From: Clostridia bacterium
GTDB lineage: Bacteria; Bacillota; Clostridia; Oscillospirales; CAG-272
Reading direction: 5' to 3'
Length of the DNA stretch: 20,180 bases
NCBI GenBank assembly: GCA_017629395.1
Contig: JAGBXH010000159.1
Coordinates: 1-20,180, forward strand
The translations under genes and the position numbers were made by a program. The notes under the pieces were generated by a model. It had not been told where the DNA came from. It saw nothing but the letters and a program-made list of their open reading frames with translations, and searched no databases. Positions 13,452 through 20,180 of the stretch are shown in pieces. Numbering within the stretch: the stretch's first letter is position 1; each line of letters begins with the position of its first letter.

Positions 13452-14852
13452 ATGCCCGACACGCCCATCATTCCCGAAACCATTACCGTGCACCTCGGTG
13501 CACCCGACAGTACGGCACAAAACGTGACACTGCCCTTTCTTGACTACGTCACGAACGTCGCATCCTCGGAAATCTACCCCACCTGGCCCGAAAACGCCAT
13601 TCGCGCCAATATATACGCACAGATCTCCTTTGCGCTCAACCGTATCTATACGCAATACTACCGCTCGCGCGGCTATGATTTCGACATCACCAACTCCACC
13701 GCCATTGACCAATCCTTTGTCCAAGGGCGGGATATTTTTGACAACGTCCGCGAGATCGCGGGCGAGATCTTTGACAGCTACGTGCGCAGACGCGGCAGCG
13801 TAGAACCGCTGTTCACCGCCTACTGCGACGGCGTAGAAGTCAGCTGCAACGGGCTTTCACAATGGGGATCGGTCGATCTTGCCAATCGCGGACTCTCTCC
13901 TTACGAAATTCTGACTACCTATTACGGCGACGATATCGACATCGTGACAGGCGTACCCGTGGCGGGACTGACCGCCTCCCTACCGGAATTTCCTTTGCGC
14001 GTAGGAAGCGTGGGCGACGACGTGCGCACCGTGCAGATCAGGCTCAACCGCATAGCGCAAAACTATCCCGCCATTCCCAAGATCGTGCAGACCGACGGCA
14101 TTTTCGTCGAGGATACCGAGGCGGCTGTACGCGCCTTTCAGGAGATCTTCAACCTCACGCCGGACGGCATTGTGGGGCGCGCGACCTGGTTTGCCATTCA
14201 AGCTATTTACGCGGGTGTAAAACGGCTCAACGAGCTGGACTCCGAGGGCATACGCTTGGAAGAGGTCACCAAGCAATTTCCCGAGGTACTGCGCCAAGGG
14301 GACAGCGGCACGGGTGTGCTCAGCCTGCAATATTACCTGAGCTTTCTTGCCGCTTATTACAACACCATTCCTGCCGTGGCAATAGACGGGGTGTTCGGCT
14401 CTGCCACGCGCGCTGCCGTGGCGGATCTGCAGACCACGTTCGGGCTTGCGCCCGACGGCATTGTGGGCCCCGAAACGTGGGAGACCATGTACCGCGCCTA
14501 CCTTGGTATCGTGGGCACGGTACCCGAGGAATATACCGTCAGCGGTGCCATACCCTTCCCGGGGGTGGTGCTGCGGCAGGGGGCGGATTCGCCCGCCGTG
14601 CGCGTGCTGCAGGAGTACCTGAACCGTATCTCCCAAGCCTATCCGTCCATTCCCTCAATCACGCCCACAGGGTACTTCGGCAATCAGACCGAGAGTGCCG
14701 TGCGCGCCTTTCGCGCAGAATTCGGGCTGCCCGCATCGGGCGTGGTGGATGCGATCGCTTGGACTGCCATTGCGGATCTTTACGCGGATCTGATCGCGTC
14801 CGATTCCCTGCAAGACGGGCAGTACCCGGGGTTTGCCATTGGTGAGTCGTGA
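13452..14852 (+). CDS. SpoIID-like domain protein with three peptidoglycan-binding repeats (SleC-like)
   Basis: A 466-aa protein. Residues about 24-170 resemble the SpoIID/LytB fold: NVTLPFLDYVTNVASSEIYPTWPENAIRANIYAQISFAL. E40 is at the position of the catalytic glutamate of SpoIID lytic transglycosylases, and C125/C132 lie where SpoIID has a zinc-binding cysteine pair. Three PG_binding_1 repeats follow (about 182-255, 279-352 and 373-447), each with an LRxGxxxxxVxxLQxxLN start and a DGIxGxxTW end; the third has lost the D-G-I-V-G motif. There is no signal peptide, unlike secreted SpoIID. The closest known plan is the Clostridium germination enzyme SleC. The start ATG 13452 has AAAGGAGG upstream, overlapping the end of the previous gene. 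Confidence 0.82.
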   Translation: MPDTPIIPETITVHLGAPDSTAQNVTLPFLDYVTNVASSEIYPTWPENAIRANIYAQISFALNRIYTQYYRSRGYDFDITNSTAIDQSFVQGRDIFDNVREIAGEIFDSYVRRRGSVEPLFTAYCDGVEVSCNGLSQWGSVDLANRGLSPYEILTTYYGDDIDIVTGVPVAGLTASLPEFPLRVGSVGDDVRTVQIRLNRIAQNYPAIPKIVQTDGIFVEDTEAAVRAFQEIFNLTPDGIVGRATWFAIQAIYAGVKRLNELDSEGIRLEEVTKQFPEVLRQGDSGTGVLSLQYYLSFLAAYYNTIPAVAIDGVFGSATRAAVADLQTTFGLAPDGIVGPETWETMYRAYLGIVGTVPEEYTVSGAIPFPGVVLRQGADSPAVRVLQEYLNRISQAYPSIPSITPTGYFGNQTESAVRAFRAEFGLPASGVVDAIAWTAIADLYADLIASDSLQDGQYPGFAIGES

Positions 14853-14864
14853 AAGGAGAAGAGT

Positions 14865-15404
14865 ATGCCCAATCAAAGTAACCATCCCAACTACTCGCCT
14901 GCCGTTGCCAATCTGCAAAGATATCTGCGGCAGCTGGCATATCACACCGAGAAAATCGGTCAAGTACCGGTGGACGGCATTTTCGATTCCGCCACGCAAA
15001 ACGCACTATCCGATTATCAGCGCACGGTCGGCTTACCCGTTACGGGCACGGCAGATCGCGAAACGTGGGAGCGGTTGTACGCCGATTATCTTGCCTCGCT
15101 GGCACTGTATTCGCCTCCCACGCCCGTTTCCCTGTTTTTGCAAGCACCGCCGGACGGATACCTTGATCTTGGCGCGGTGGGCATTGACGTAGCTGTTTTG
15201 CAGTATATGCTTGGCGAGCTGACGCTGCTTTATCTGCTCACTCCGCCCATGGTCACGGGAGAATACGACGCTGCCACGCAAAACGCCGTAAAGGAAATGC
15301 AAGAATATTTGGGGATTGTCCCCAACGGACTTGTGGATATTCTGACCTGGAACGCCATTACCGACAGATTTAACTCGCTTCCCGCAGGAAGCGAGGCGCA
15401 ATAA
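14865..15404 (+). CDS. Protein with two peptidoglycan-binding repeats
   Basis: A 179-aa protein made almost wholly of two PG_binding_1-type repeats: about 10-75 (YSPAVANLQRYLRQLA ... VDGIFDSATQNALSDYQ ... TWERLYADY) and about 103-173 (VAVLQYMLGELTLLY ... YDAATQNAVKEMQ ... TWNAITDRF). No signal peptide and no catalytic domain are seen. It follows the SpoIID-like gene by 12 nt with AAAGGAG 8 nt before the ATG, so it is the third gene of the same operon. It may bind cortex or septal peptidoglycan as a partner of the upstream protein. Confidence 0.8.
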   Translation: MPNQSNHPNYSPAVANLQRYLRQLAYHTEKIGQVPVDGIFDSATQNALSDYQRTVGLPVTGTADRETWERLYADYLASLALYSPPTPVSLFLQAPPDGYLDLGAVGIDVAVLQYMLGELTLLYLLTPPMVTGEYDAATQNAVKEMQEYLGIVPNGLVDILTWNAITDRFNSLPAGSEAQ

Positions 15405-15414
15405 ATAAAGACTT

Positions 15415-15446
15415 GCCCCGTTGCGACATTTTTTTCGCATCGGGGC
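15415..15446. terminator. Hairpin after the PG-binding operon (imperfect terminator)
   Basis: GCCCCGTTGCGA (15415-15426) pairs with TCGCATCGGGGC (15435-15446) over 12 positions with one T-T mismatch. The tail on the plus strand is only GTTTAT, a weak U-tract, while the T-run lies in the loop. Termination may therefore be partial, leaving readthrough into mcsA possible. Confidence 0.5.
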
Positions 15447-15450
15447 GTTT

Positions 15451-15494
15451 ATAATGGAAATACAATTGATAAAAGAAAGGAATATTTCCATTAT
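15451..15494 (+). promoter_or_regulatory. 12-bp inverted repeat around the mcsA ribosome-binding site
   Basis: ATAATGGAAATA (15451-15462) is the exact reverse complement of TATTTCCATTAT (15483-15494). The 20-nt interval holds the AAAGGAA ribosome-binding site, and the second arm includes the first two bases of the mcsA start codon. In RNA it would be a hairpin with the start codon in the stem. A TATAAT at 15450-15455 overlaps the first arm, so it could instead be a DNA operator at the promoter. No CtsR-type (GGTCAAA tandem) or CIRCE site is seen. Confidence 0.6.
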
Positions 15495-16017
15495 GCTATG
15501 TGAAAAATGTAAAAAGAAAAAGGCGACCGTCTTCTACAACGAAAACCTGGGCGGCAAAACGCGCTCCTGCTCGCTTTGTGCGGACTGCGCCGAGACCATG
15601 CGACGCACAGGCGAGCTGGAGGACGTTCGTATTCCCGCTGCTTCCTCCGCGTTCGGCTGCAGCGAAAGTGCCATGTTCGGCAATCTCTGCGGTATCACCG
15701 TGCCGCATAATATTGCCGCCGTGCGCACCTGCCCCGTTTGCGCCTCAACGCTGGCAGGCATTGCAGAAAGCGGCAGCGTGGGATGTGCCGCCTGCTACAA
15801 GACCTTTCGCGATGAGATCTCCGGCTCGCTGCACGCCCTGCCCCAAGGCACGCCCTATCCCGGTCGCATGCCGCGAGGCTTCAGGCTTCGCCTTGAAAGA
15901 GAGGCTCGTGCGGCACTATTGAAGGAGCAGATGAAGCAGGCTGTGCTTGCAGAGGATTTTGAAACAGCAGCCCTTTTGCGCGATCAGATCCACACGCTCA
16001 AGACGCAAAACGCATAA
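15493..16017 (+). CDS. mcsA: McsA-like protein (zinc fingers plus UVR motif)
   Basis: A 174-aa protein matching McsA, the activator of the arginine kinase McsB in the ClpC stress system. The N-terminal CxxC pairs are C3/C6 with C29/C32; the central pairs are C80/C83 and C98/C101. A UVR (UvrB/UvrC-like) motif lies at about 138-172 (LKEQMKQAVLAEDFETAALLRDQI), the part that binds partners. B. subtilis McsA is 185 aa. I start at ATG 15493; earlier in-frame ATGs lie upstream of AAAGGAA and lack ribosome-binding sites. Spacing from AAAGGAA to the ATG is about 10 nt. The usual upstream ctsR is missing; 18 nt downstream mcsB begins. Confidence 0.88.
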   Translation: MLCEKCKKKKATVFYNENLGGKTRSCSLCADCAETMRRTGELEDVRIPAASSAFGCSESAMFGNLCGITVPHNIAAVRTCPVCASTLAGIAESGSVGCAACYKTFRDEISGSLHALPQGTPYPGRMPRGFRLRLEREARAALLKEQMKQAVLAEDFETAALLRDQIHTLKTQNA

Positions 16018-16035
16018 AACAAGGAGGAACACACA

Positions 16036-17043
16036 ATGGCTTGGTACAATACCCCCGGATACGAAAACGACACCGTGATCTTCTCACGCATTACCCTCTC
16101 GCGAAATCTGGAAAAATACCCCTTCTTTCAACGCATCTCTCCCAAGCAAGCAGCGGAGATCATTGCAAATATTGGCGGCATGCTGGAGGGCAACGGCTTT
16201 TCCATGATCAATTTTTCGGACATTTCTCCCACGGCAGCTGCATCCTATGCGGAAAAATACTACGCCACGCGGGAATTTGCCTCGATCAGTCTGCCGCACG
16301 CGCTGCTCTTAAACGAGCCCTGCAATCTCTCGGTCATGCTGGGCGGCAGAGATCACGTGCAGATCTGCTGCACGCTTCCCGGGCTTTCGCTGCAGGACGC
16401 GGCGGCAAACGCCTTCAAGATGGACGATCTGATTGATGATAAGGAAACCTACGCCTTTGACGCGGGGCTTGGATATCTGTGCTCCGACCCCTTGGAGTGC
16501 GGTACGGCTATGCGCGCCTACACCCTGCTCTTTTTGCCCGCGCTGACGCTGCACGAGCAGGTAGAGCCGCTTTCGGTCAAGCTCTCGGGGCTTGGCATTT
16601 CTTTGCGCCCCATGATGAGCGGCACGCAGGGGCAAAATTGCCTTTACATGATGTCCTGCCGCTCCTCTCTGCGCATCTCGGAGCAAGAGATGCTGGAGAG
16701 AATGGAGGATACCGCACGTCAGATCCTTGAAAGTGAGCGAAAGCTGTGCGAGAAGGCAAAAAGCGAGCGCGCCGCCTACCTGACCGACCGCGCCATGCGA
16801 GCACGTGCCATTCTTTCAGGGGCGCATCTGCTGAGTGCTGACGAATTTCTGCATTTATCAGCGGACGTGCGCTTTGGCGTCAGTCTGGGAATTCTGCAGG
16901 ACATCTCCCCCGATCTGCTCAACACGCTGCTGGTAGAGATCATGCCCTGCACCATGACGCTCTGCGCTGAGCAGCCCTTGCGCACCGCGCAGGAGCGCGA
17001 TTTGTTCCGTGCCGCACTCGTCAAGCAGCGCCTGGGGGCATAA
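16036..17043 (+). CDS. mcsB: McsB-like protein arginine kinase homologue, catalytic motifs degenerate
   Basis: A 335-aa guanidino-kinase family protein between mcsA and clpC, hence McsB. McsB phosphorylates arginines to mark proteins for ClpCP. The fold is clear (SRITLSRNLEKYPF, YAFDAGLGYLCSDPLECGTAMRAYTLLFLPAL). Compared with B. subtilis McsB from memory, several key places are changed: SSRIRLARN reads FSRITLSRN (an arginine lost), the NEEDHIRIQ motif reads GGRDHVQIC (both glutamates lost), and RGIYGEGSEA reads RPMMSGTQGQ (the catalytic-loop Glu lost). The C-terminal RDxxRA motif, the allosteric phosphoarginine pocket in McsB, is kept as RDLFRA (321-326). It may be a non-catalytic phosphoarginine reader. 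The start has AAGGAGG 8 nt upstream. Confidence 0.88.
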   Translation: MAWYNTPGYENDTVIFSRITLSRNLEKYPFFQRISPKQAAEIIANIGGMLEGNGFSMINFSDISPTAAASYAEKYYATREFASISLPHALLLNEPCNLSVMLGGRDHVQICCTLPGLSLQDAAANAFKMDDLIDDKETYAFDAGLGYLCSDPLECGTAMRAYTLLFLPALTLHEQVEPLSVKLSGLGISLRPMMSGTQGQNCLYMMSCRSSLRISEQEMLERMEDTARQILESERKLCEKAKSERAAYLTDRAMRARAILSGAHLLSADEFLHLSADVRFGVSLGILQDISPDLLNTLLVEIMPCTMTLCAEQPLRTAQERDLFRAALVKQRLGA

Positions 17044-17053
17044 CGTCGGCAAA

Positions 17054-19453
17054 ATGAACACGAAATTTACAAAAAAAGCCCAGAATGCGCTGGGACTTTC
17101 GCAAAAATACGCAGCCGAGCTGGGGCACACCTATATCGGCTCGGAGCACCTGCTCATGGGGCTTGTGGGCGAGAGCGACTGCGTTGCCGCCAAGATTTTG
17201 CAGGCGCGGGGGGCGGATCTCTCCCGCGTACGCGACGCGGTCGCTTCGCTGACGGGCGTGGGCTCTTATTCGGTAGTGTCTCCCGAGGACATGACACCCA
17301 GGCTGCGCAGGATCATAGAGGGTGCTGCACGCGAATGCGCACAAACTGCGCAGACCTATATCGGTACGGAGCACTTGCTGCTCTCCATCTGCTGCGAGCA
17401 CGACGCGGTCGCCTCGCGTATCCTGGACGGCATGGGCATTCCGACCTCCGAGCTGGTTTCGGATTGTAAAAGCTTTATAAGCAATCCCAAAAAGGGCAGC
17501 AAGCAGCCGCGCTCCAAGGATAAAAGTGAGGGCGTGCTGCAGGGGTACGGCAAGGATCTGACCGCCATTGCAAAAGCGAGCTCACCCGATCCCGTGATCG
17601 GGCGTGACGAGGAAAGCGCACGCGTTATTCAGATCCTATCACGCAAGCAAAAGAACAACCCCTGCCTGATCGGTGAGCCTGGCGTGGGCAAAACCGCCGT
17701 GGTGGAGGGCTTGGCGCAGCGCATTGCTGCAGGTGAGGTGCCCGATAACCTGAGGGACAAGCAGATCATCTCGCTCGATCTTGCCTCCATGATTGCGGGA
17801 GCGAAATACCGCGGCGAGTTTGAAGAGCGATTCAAGGCGGTGCTCTCGCGCGCCTCGTCCGATCCCGATATCATTCTCTTTATCGACGAGATCCACACCA
17901 TCATCGGTGCGGGAGCTGCAGAGGGGGCTGTGGATGCGGCAAACATCATCAAGCCCGCCCTGGCGCGCGGCGAGATGCAGGTCATCGGTGCCACAACGCT
18001 GACGGAATACCGCCGCTATATCGAAAAGGACGCGGCGCTGGAGCGCAGATTTCAATCGGTGCTGATCAAAGAGCCGACCGCAGAGCAGACCATGGAAATT
18101 CTCAAGGGCTTGCGTCCGAGATATCAGGAGCATCACAGCCTTGCCATTTCGGACGGGGCACTCATGGCAGCCGTGAGCATGTCGCAGCGGTATATCACAG
18201 ACCGCTTTTTGCCCGACAAGGCGATCGACCTTGTAGACGAGGCGGCGGCGCGCCTGCGGCTCTCGCTTTGCAAGGCGTCTCCCGAGATCAAAGCCTTGCA
18301 GGCAGAGCTCTCGGAGCTTGCCGCGCAAAAGGAGCAGGCGGTATTGGAGCAGGATTTTACACGTGCAGCCAAGATACGCGAGCAGGAAATTGCCGCACAG
18401 GGAAAGCTTACAGAGCTGCAAACAGACCTGCATGCGGACAAGGTGCCGGCTATGCCCACCGTGACCGAGCGCGAGATTGCCGAGGTGGTCACGCAATGGA
18501 CGCAGATTCCCGTGACGGGGCTGTTGCGCTCGGAGCGTGAGCGGCTGCTTGCCTTAGAGGACGAGCTGTGCGCGCGCGTGATCGGGCAGGATCGGGCGGC
18601 GCGTGCGGTGGCGGCTGCCATCAAGCGCGGCAGAACAGGCATGAAGCAGGCAGGCAGACCCATTGGGTCGTTCATCTTTCTCGGTCACACGGGCGTGGGA
18701 AAAACGCTGATGTGCAAAGCCTTGGCGCACGCGCTGTTTGGCACGGAGGACGCCATGATACGGCTTGATATGTCGGAATATATGGAAAAGCACAGCGTAT
18801 CCAAGCTGATCGGCTCTCCCCCCGGCTACGTGGGCTTTGAAGAGGGCGGTCAGCTTACAGAGCGCGTGCGGCGTGCGCCCTACAGCGTGTTGCTCTTTGA
18901 CGAGATAGAAAAGGCGCATCCGGACGTGTTTCATCTGCTTTTGCAGGTGCTGGACGACGGCAGCCTGCGCGACAGCCAGGGGCGGCGCGTGGATTTTTCC
19001 AATACGGTCATCATCATGACAAGCAATGCAGGCACAGGAAAGCGCACTCGCAGCATCGGCTTTTCATCGGGCGAGCAGAGCGAGGCGGACGCGCAGATGC
19101 GCTCTGCTTTACGCGAGCTGTTCCCTGCCGAGTTCCTTGGCAGAGTGGATCAGGTGATCGTGTTTGCCGACCTTTCGCGTGAGCATGCCGTGCGCATTGC
19201 AAGCACTATGCTTGACGAGGTATCAAAACGCGCACAAGCGCTTGGCGTATCGCTGGAATTTGACGCAGGCGTTGCCACGTGGATCACCGAGATCGGCTAC
19301 GCCCCCGAAAAGGGCGCAAGAGAGCTGCGGCACACGATCACCGAACAGGTCGAGGACGCGTTTGCAAACGCGCTGCTGGAAGAAAAAATCAAGGCGGGAG
19401 AAAGAGTCACTGCGAGCGTGGATGACGGAAGGGTGGTATTTACCGCGCAATAA
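17054..19453 (+). CDS. clpC: ATP-dependent Clp protease ATP-binding subunit ClpC
   Basis: A 799-aa Hsp100 unfoldase that feeds substrates to ClpP. Two N-terminal Clp repeats (about 1-75 and 78-145, with YIGSEHLLMGL and YIGTEHLLLSI) are followed by AAA module 1 (Walker A GEPGVGKT 207-214, Walker B ILFIDE 274-279), a middle coiled region with a UVR-like motif (LEQDFTRAAKIREQE, 431-445) and AAA module 2 (Walker A GHTGVGKT 544-551, Walker B VLLFDEIEKAH 612-622). The IGF tripeptide needed to dock on ClpP is present at about 668-670. I start at the ATG 17054, 10 nt after mcsB. A longer frame from 17009 overlaps mcsB. No strong ribosome-binding site is seen, so coupling to mcsB is likely. Confidence 0.96.
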   Translation: MNTKFTKKAQNALGLSQKYAAELGHTYIGSEHLLMGLVGESDCVAAKILQARGADLSRVRDAVASLTGVGSYSVVSPEDMTPRLRRIIEGAARECAQTAQTYIGTEHLLLSICCEHDAVASRILDGMGIPTSELVSDCKSFISNPKKGSKQPRSKDKSEGVLQGYGKDLTAIAKASSPDPVIGRDEESARVIQILSRKQKNNPCLIGEPGVGKTAVVEGLAQRIAAGEVPDNLRDKQIISLDLASMIAGAKYRGEFEERFKAVLSRASSDPDIILFIDEIHTIIGAGAAEGAVDAANIIKPALARGEMQVIGATTLTEYRRYIEKDAALERRFQSVLIKEPTAEQTMEILKGLRPRYQEHHSLAISDGALMAAVSMSQRYITDRFLPDKAIDLVDEAAARLRLSLCKASPEIKALQAELSELAAQKEQAVLEQDFTRAAKIREQEIAAQGKLTELQTDLHADKVPAMPTVTEREIAEVVTQWTQIPVTGLLRSERERLLALEDELCARVIGQDRAARAVAAAIKRGRTGMKQAGRPIGSFIFLGHTGVGKTLMCKALAHALFGTEDAMIRLDMSEYMEKHSVSKLIGSPPGYVGFEEGGQLTERVRRAPYSVLLFDEIEKAHPDVFHLLLQVLDDGSLRDSQGRRVDFSNTVIIMTSNAGTGKRTRSIGFSSGEQSEADAQMRSALRELFPAEFLGRVDQVIVFADLSREHAVRIASTMLDEVSKRAQALGVSLEFDAGVATWITEIGYAPEKGARELRHTITEQVEDAFANALLEEKIKAGERVTASVDDGRVVFTAQ

Positions 19454-19462
19454 ACCGACCGA

Positions 19463-19504
19463 AAATAAAAAACGTCACTACGCGCGTAGTGACGTTTTTT
19501 ATTT
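19463..19504. terminator. Bidirectional terminator between clpC and the trigger-factor-like gene
   Basis: A perfect 20-bp inverted repeat: AAATAAAAAACGTCACTACG (19463-19482) and its complement at 19485-19504, with T-runs at both ends. It can end both the clpC operon and the convergent minus-strand gene, whose stop codon it overlaps by two bases. Confidence 0.93.
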
Positions 19505-20180
19505 AATTCATAGGCACCTCGCCCATGATGATCTTGTTATTGTCGTAGAGATACTCGTAAAGCAGCTCGTCAAAGCATTGCTCCTTGATGATATTTCCCT
19601 GCTCTGCGTCAAGATAGCGCGCAACGTCCTCAACCGTGATCGCGCCGCCCTGACCGCTGCCCTTGCCGACACCGCTCTTATAGGTGTCATAATACTTGGC
19701 TGCATACTCGGTCAATGCCTTTTGGTACTGCTCATCGGGCACCTGCAAGCCTGCATCCTTGACCAATGCGTAAAAGATCATGTCCTTTTCGGCATATCCG
19801 TAGGACAGATTCATCATCTTGATCTCATCCAGATCAAACGCTGCCAGCACCGCTTCGTAGCTGACGCCATTGGCGCGTGCCATGCGGCGATAGTAGTCCT
19901 CCATGGAACGCAGATAATAGCTCACCGCCTCGTCGGGCACGACGTCCGCCTTGCAGCCCTGTGCGCAAGCCTCCCAAAGAGCGTCGTAAACGATCTCATA
20001 ATACTGTTCGTTCCAAAGCTGCTCCTTATAGTAAGCGAAAAACTCTGCTGCCTTGGTGCAAGCACCGCTTGTATATTCGGTCACGAATGCATCGGTCAGC
20101 TCGGCATACTCACCCTTGATATAGGAAACGGTGACTGTATAGGTGGTCAATACGCCCGCCTCATTCTTGACGGTGACCGC
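19503..20180 (-). CDS. Trigger-factor-like protein, C-terminal part (runs off right edge)
   Basis: 225 residues of a longer protein whose 5' end lies past base 20180; the frame is open to the edge (AVTVKNEAGVLTTYTVTVSYIKGEY...). A helix-rich region then matches the C-terminal chaperone domain of trigger factor: YAEITDAFV-like start, VPDEAVSYYLRSMEDYYRRMARANGVSYEAVLAAF, AEKDMIFYALVKDAGLQVPDEQYQKALTEYAAKYY, with the last helix ending DNNKIIMGEVPMN. The part before may be the PPIase domain. Trigger factor proper starts with a ribosome-binding domain, and secreted trigger-factor-like lipoproteins also exist in Clostridia; the missing N-terminus would decide which this is. Confidence 0.75.
   Translation of the reverse strand, partial: AVTVKNEAGVLTTYTVTVSYIKGEYAELTDAFVTEYTSGACTKAAEFFAYYKEQLWNEQYYEIVYDALWEACAQGCKADVVPDEAVSYYLRSMEDYYRRMARANGVSYEAVLAAFDLDEIKMMNLSYGYAEKDMIFYALVKDAGLQVPDEQYQKALTEYAAKYYDTYKSGVGKGSGQGGAITVEDVARYLDAEQGNIIKEQCFDELLYEYLYDNNKIIMGEVPMN

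Noticed and set aside
13540..14845. Overlapping frames inside the SpoIID-like gene, including a 327-codon frame
   Set aside because: They are alternative readings of a GC-rich gene; the product is arginine-rich low-complexity sequence without family features.
17009..17053. clpC start at 17009
   Set aside because: The extra 15 residues overlap mcsB and are not part of the conserved Clp N-domain, which begins MNTKFTKKAQNAL at 17054.

Overview
The window looks like chromosome from an endospore-forming, low-GC-lineage (Firmicutes/Clostridia) bacterium with moderately GC-rich DNA. The evidence is a full set of sporulation-type genes (yqfC, yqfD, ylbJ, a SpoIID-like/peptidoglycan-binding gene cluster), the era/recO/phoH/ybeY housekeeping cluster and an mcsA-mcsB-clpC operon. 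An uncultured gut-type clostridium would fit, but the genus cannot be told from the sequence.

Layout. (1) Positions 1-6143, minus strand: a tightly packed run yqfC > yqfD > phoH > ybeY > a one-TM membrane protein > era > recO > a PLP-dependent Orn/Lys/Arg decarboxylase cut by the left edge. Most joints are 1-8 nt overlaps or short gaps. The only gap, era-recO, is filled by a string of small hairpins. (2) Positions 6206-8785, plus strand: ylbJ, a DUF3343 protein and a class V aminotransferase (cysteine desulfurase/selenocysteine lyase-like), closed by a 35-bp hairpin that also serves the convergent lipoprotein gene. (3) Positions 8887-10282, minus strand: a putative lipoprotein and a C_GCAxxG_C_C family protein, each with its own near-consensus sigma-A promoter. 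(4) Positions 10362-11031: tRNA-Leu(CAA) with a consensus promoter and a perfect terminator, then about 440 bases without genes. These hold two extra copies of the tRNA 3' end, a second perfect terminator, and a 133-nt element bounded by an 11-bp inverted repeat made of T-arm sequence. (5) Positions 11032-12931, minus strand: a GntR(YtrA)-ABC ATPase-permease operon with a consensus promoter overlapped by palindromes. (6) Positions 12999-15404, plus strand: three signal-peptide-less proteins that together resemble the parts of a SleC-type cortex-lytic protein. (7) Positions 15493-19456, plus strand: mcsA-mcsB-clpC without ctsR, followed by a bidirectional terminator. (8) Positions 19503-20180, minus strand: the C-terminal end of a trigger-factor-like protein.

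The most notable points are three. The McsB homologue has lost the acidic catalytic motifs of arginine kinases but keeps the RDxxRA phosphoarginine-sensing motif. The tRNA-Leu gene is followed by repeated tRNA-tail/terminator units and a structured element. A perfect 12-bp inverted repeat places the mcsA ribosome-binding site in a loop and the start codon in a stem.
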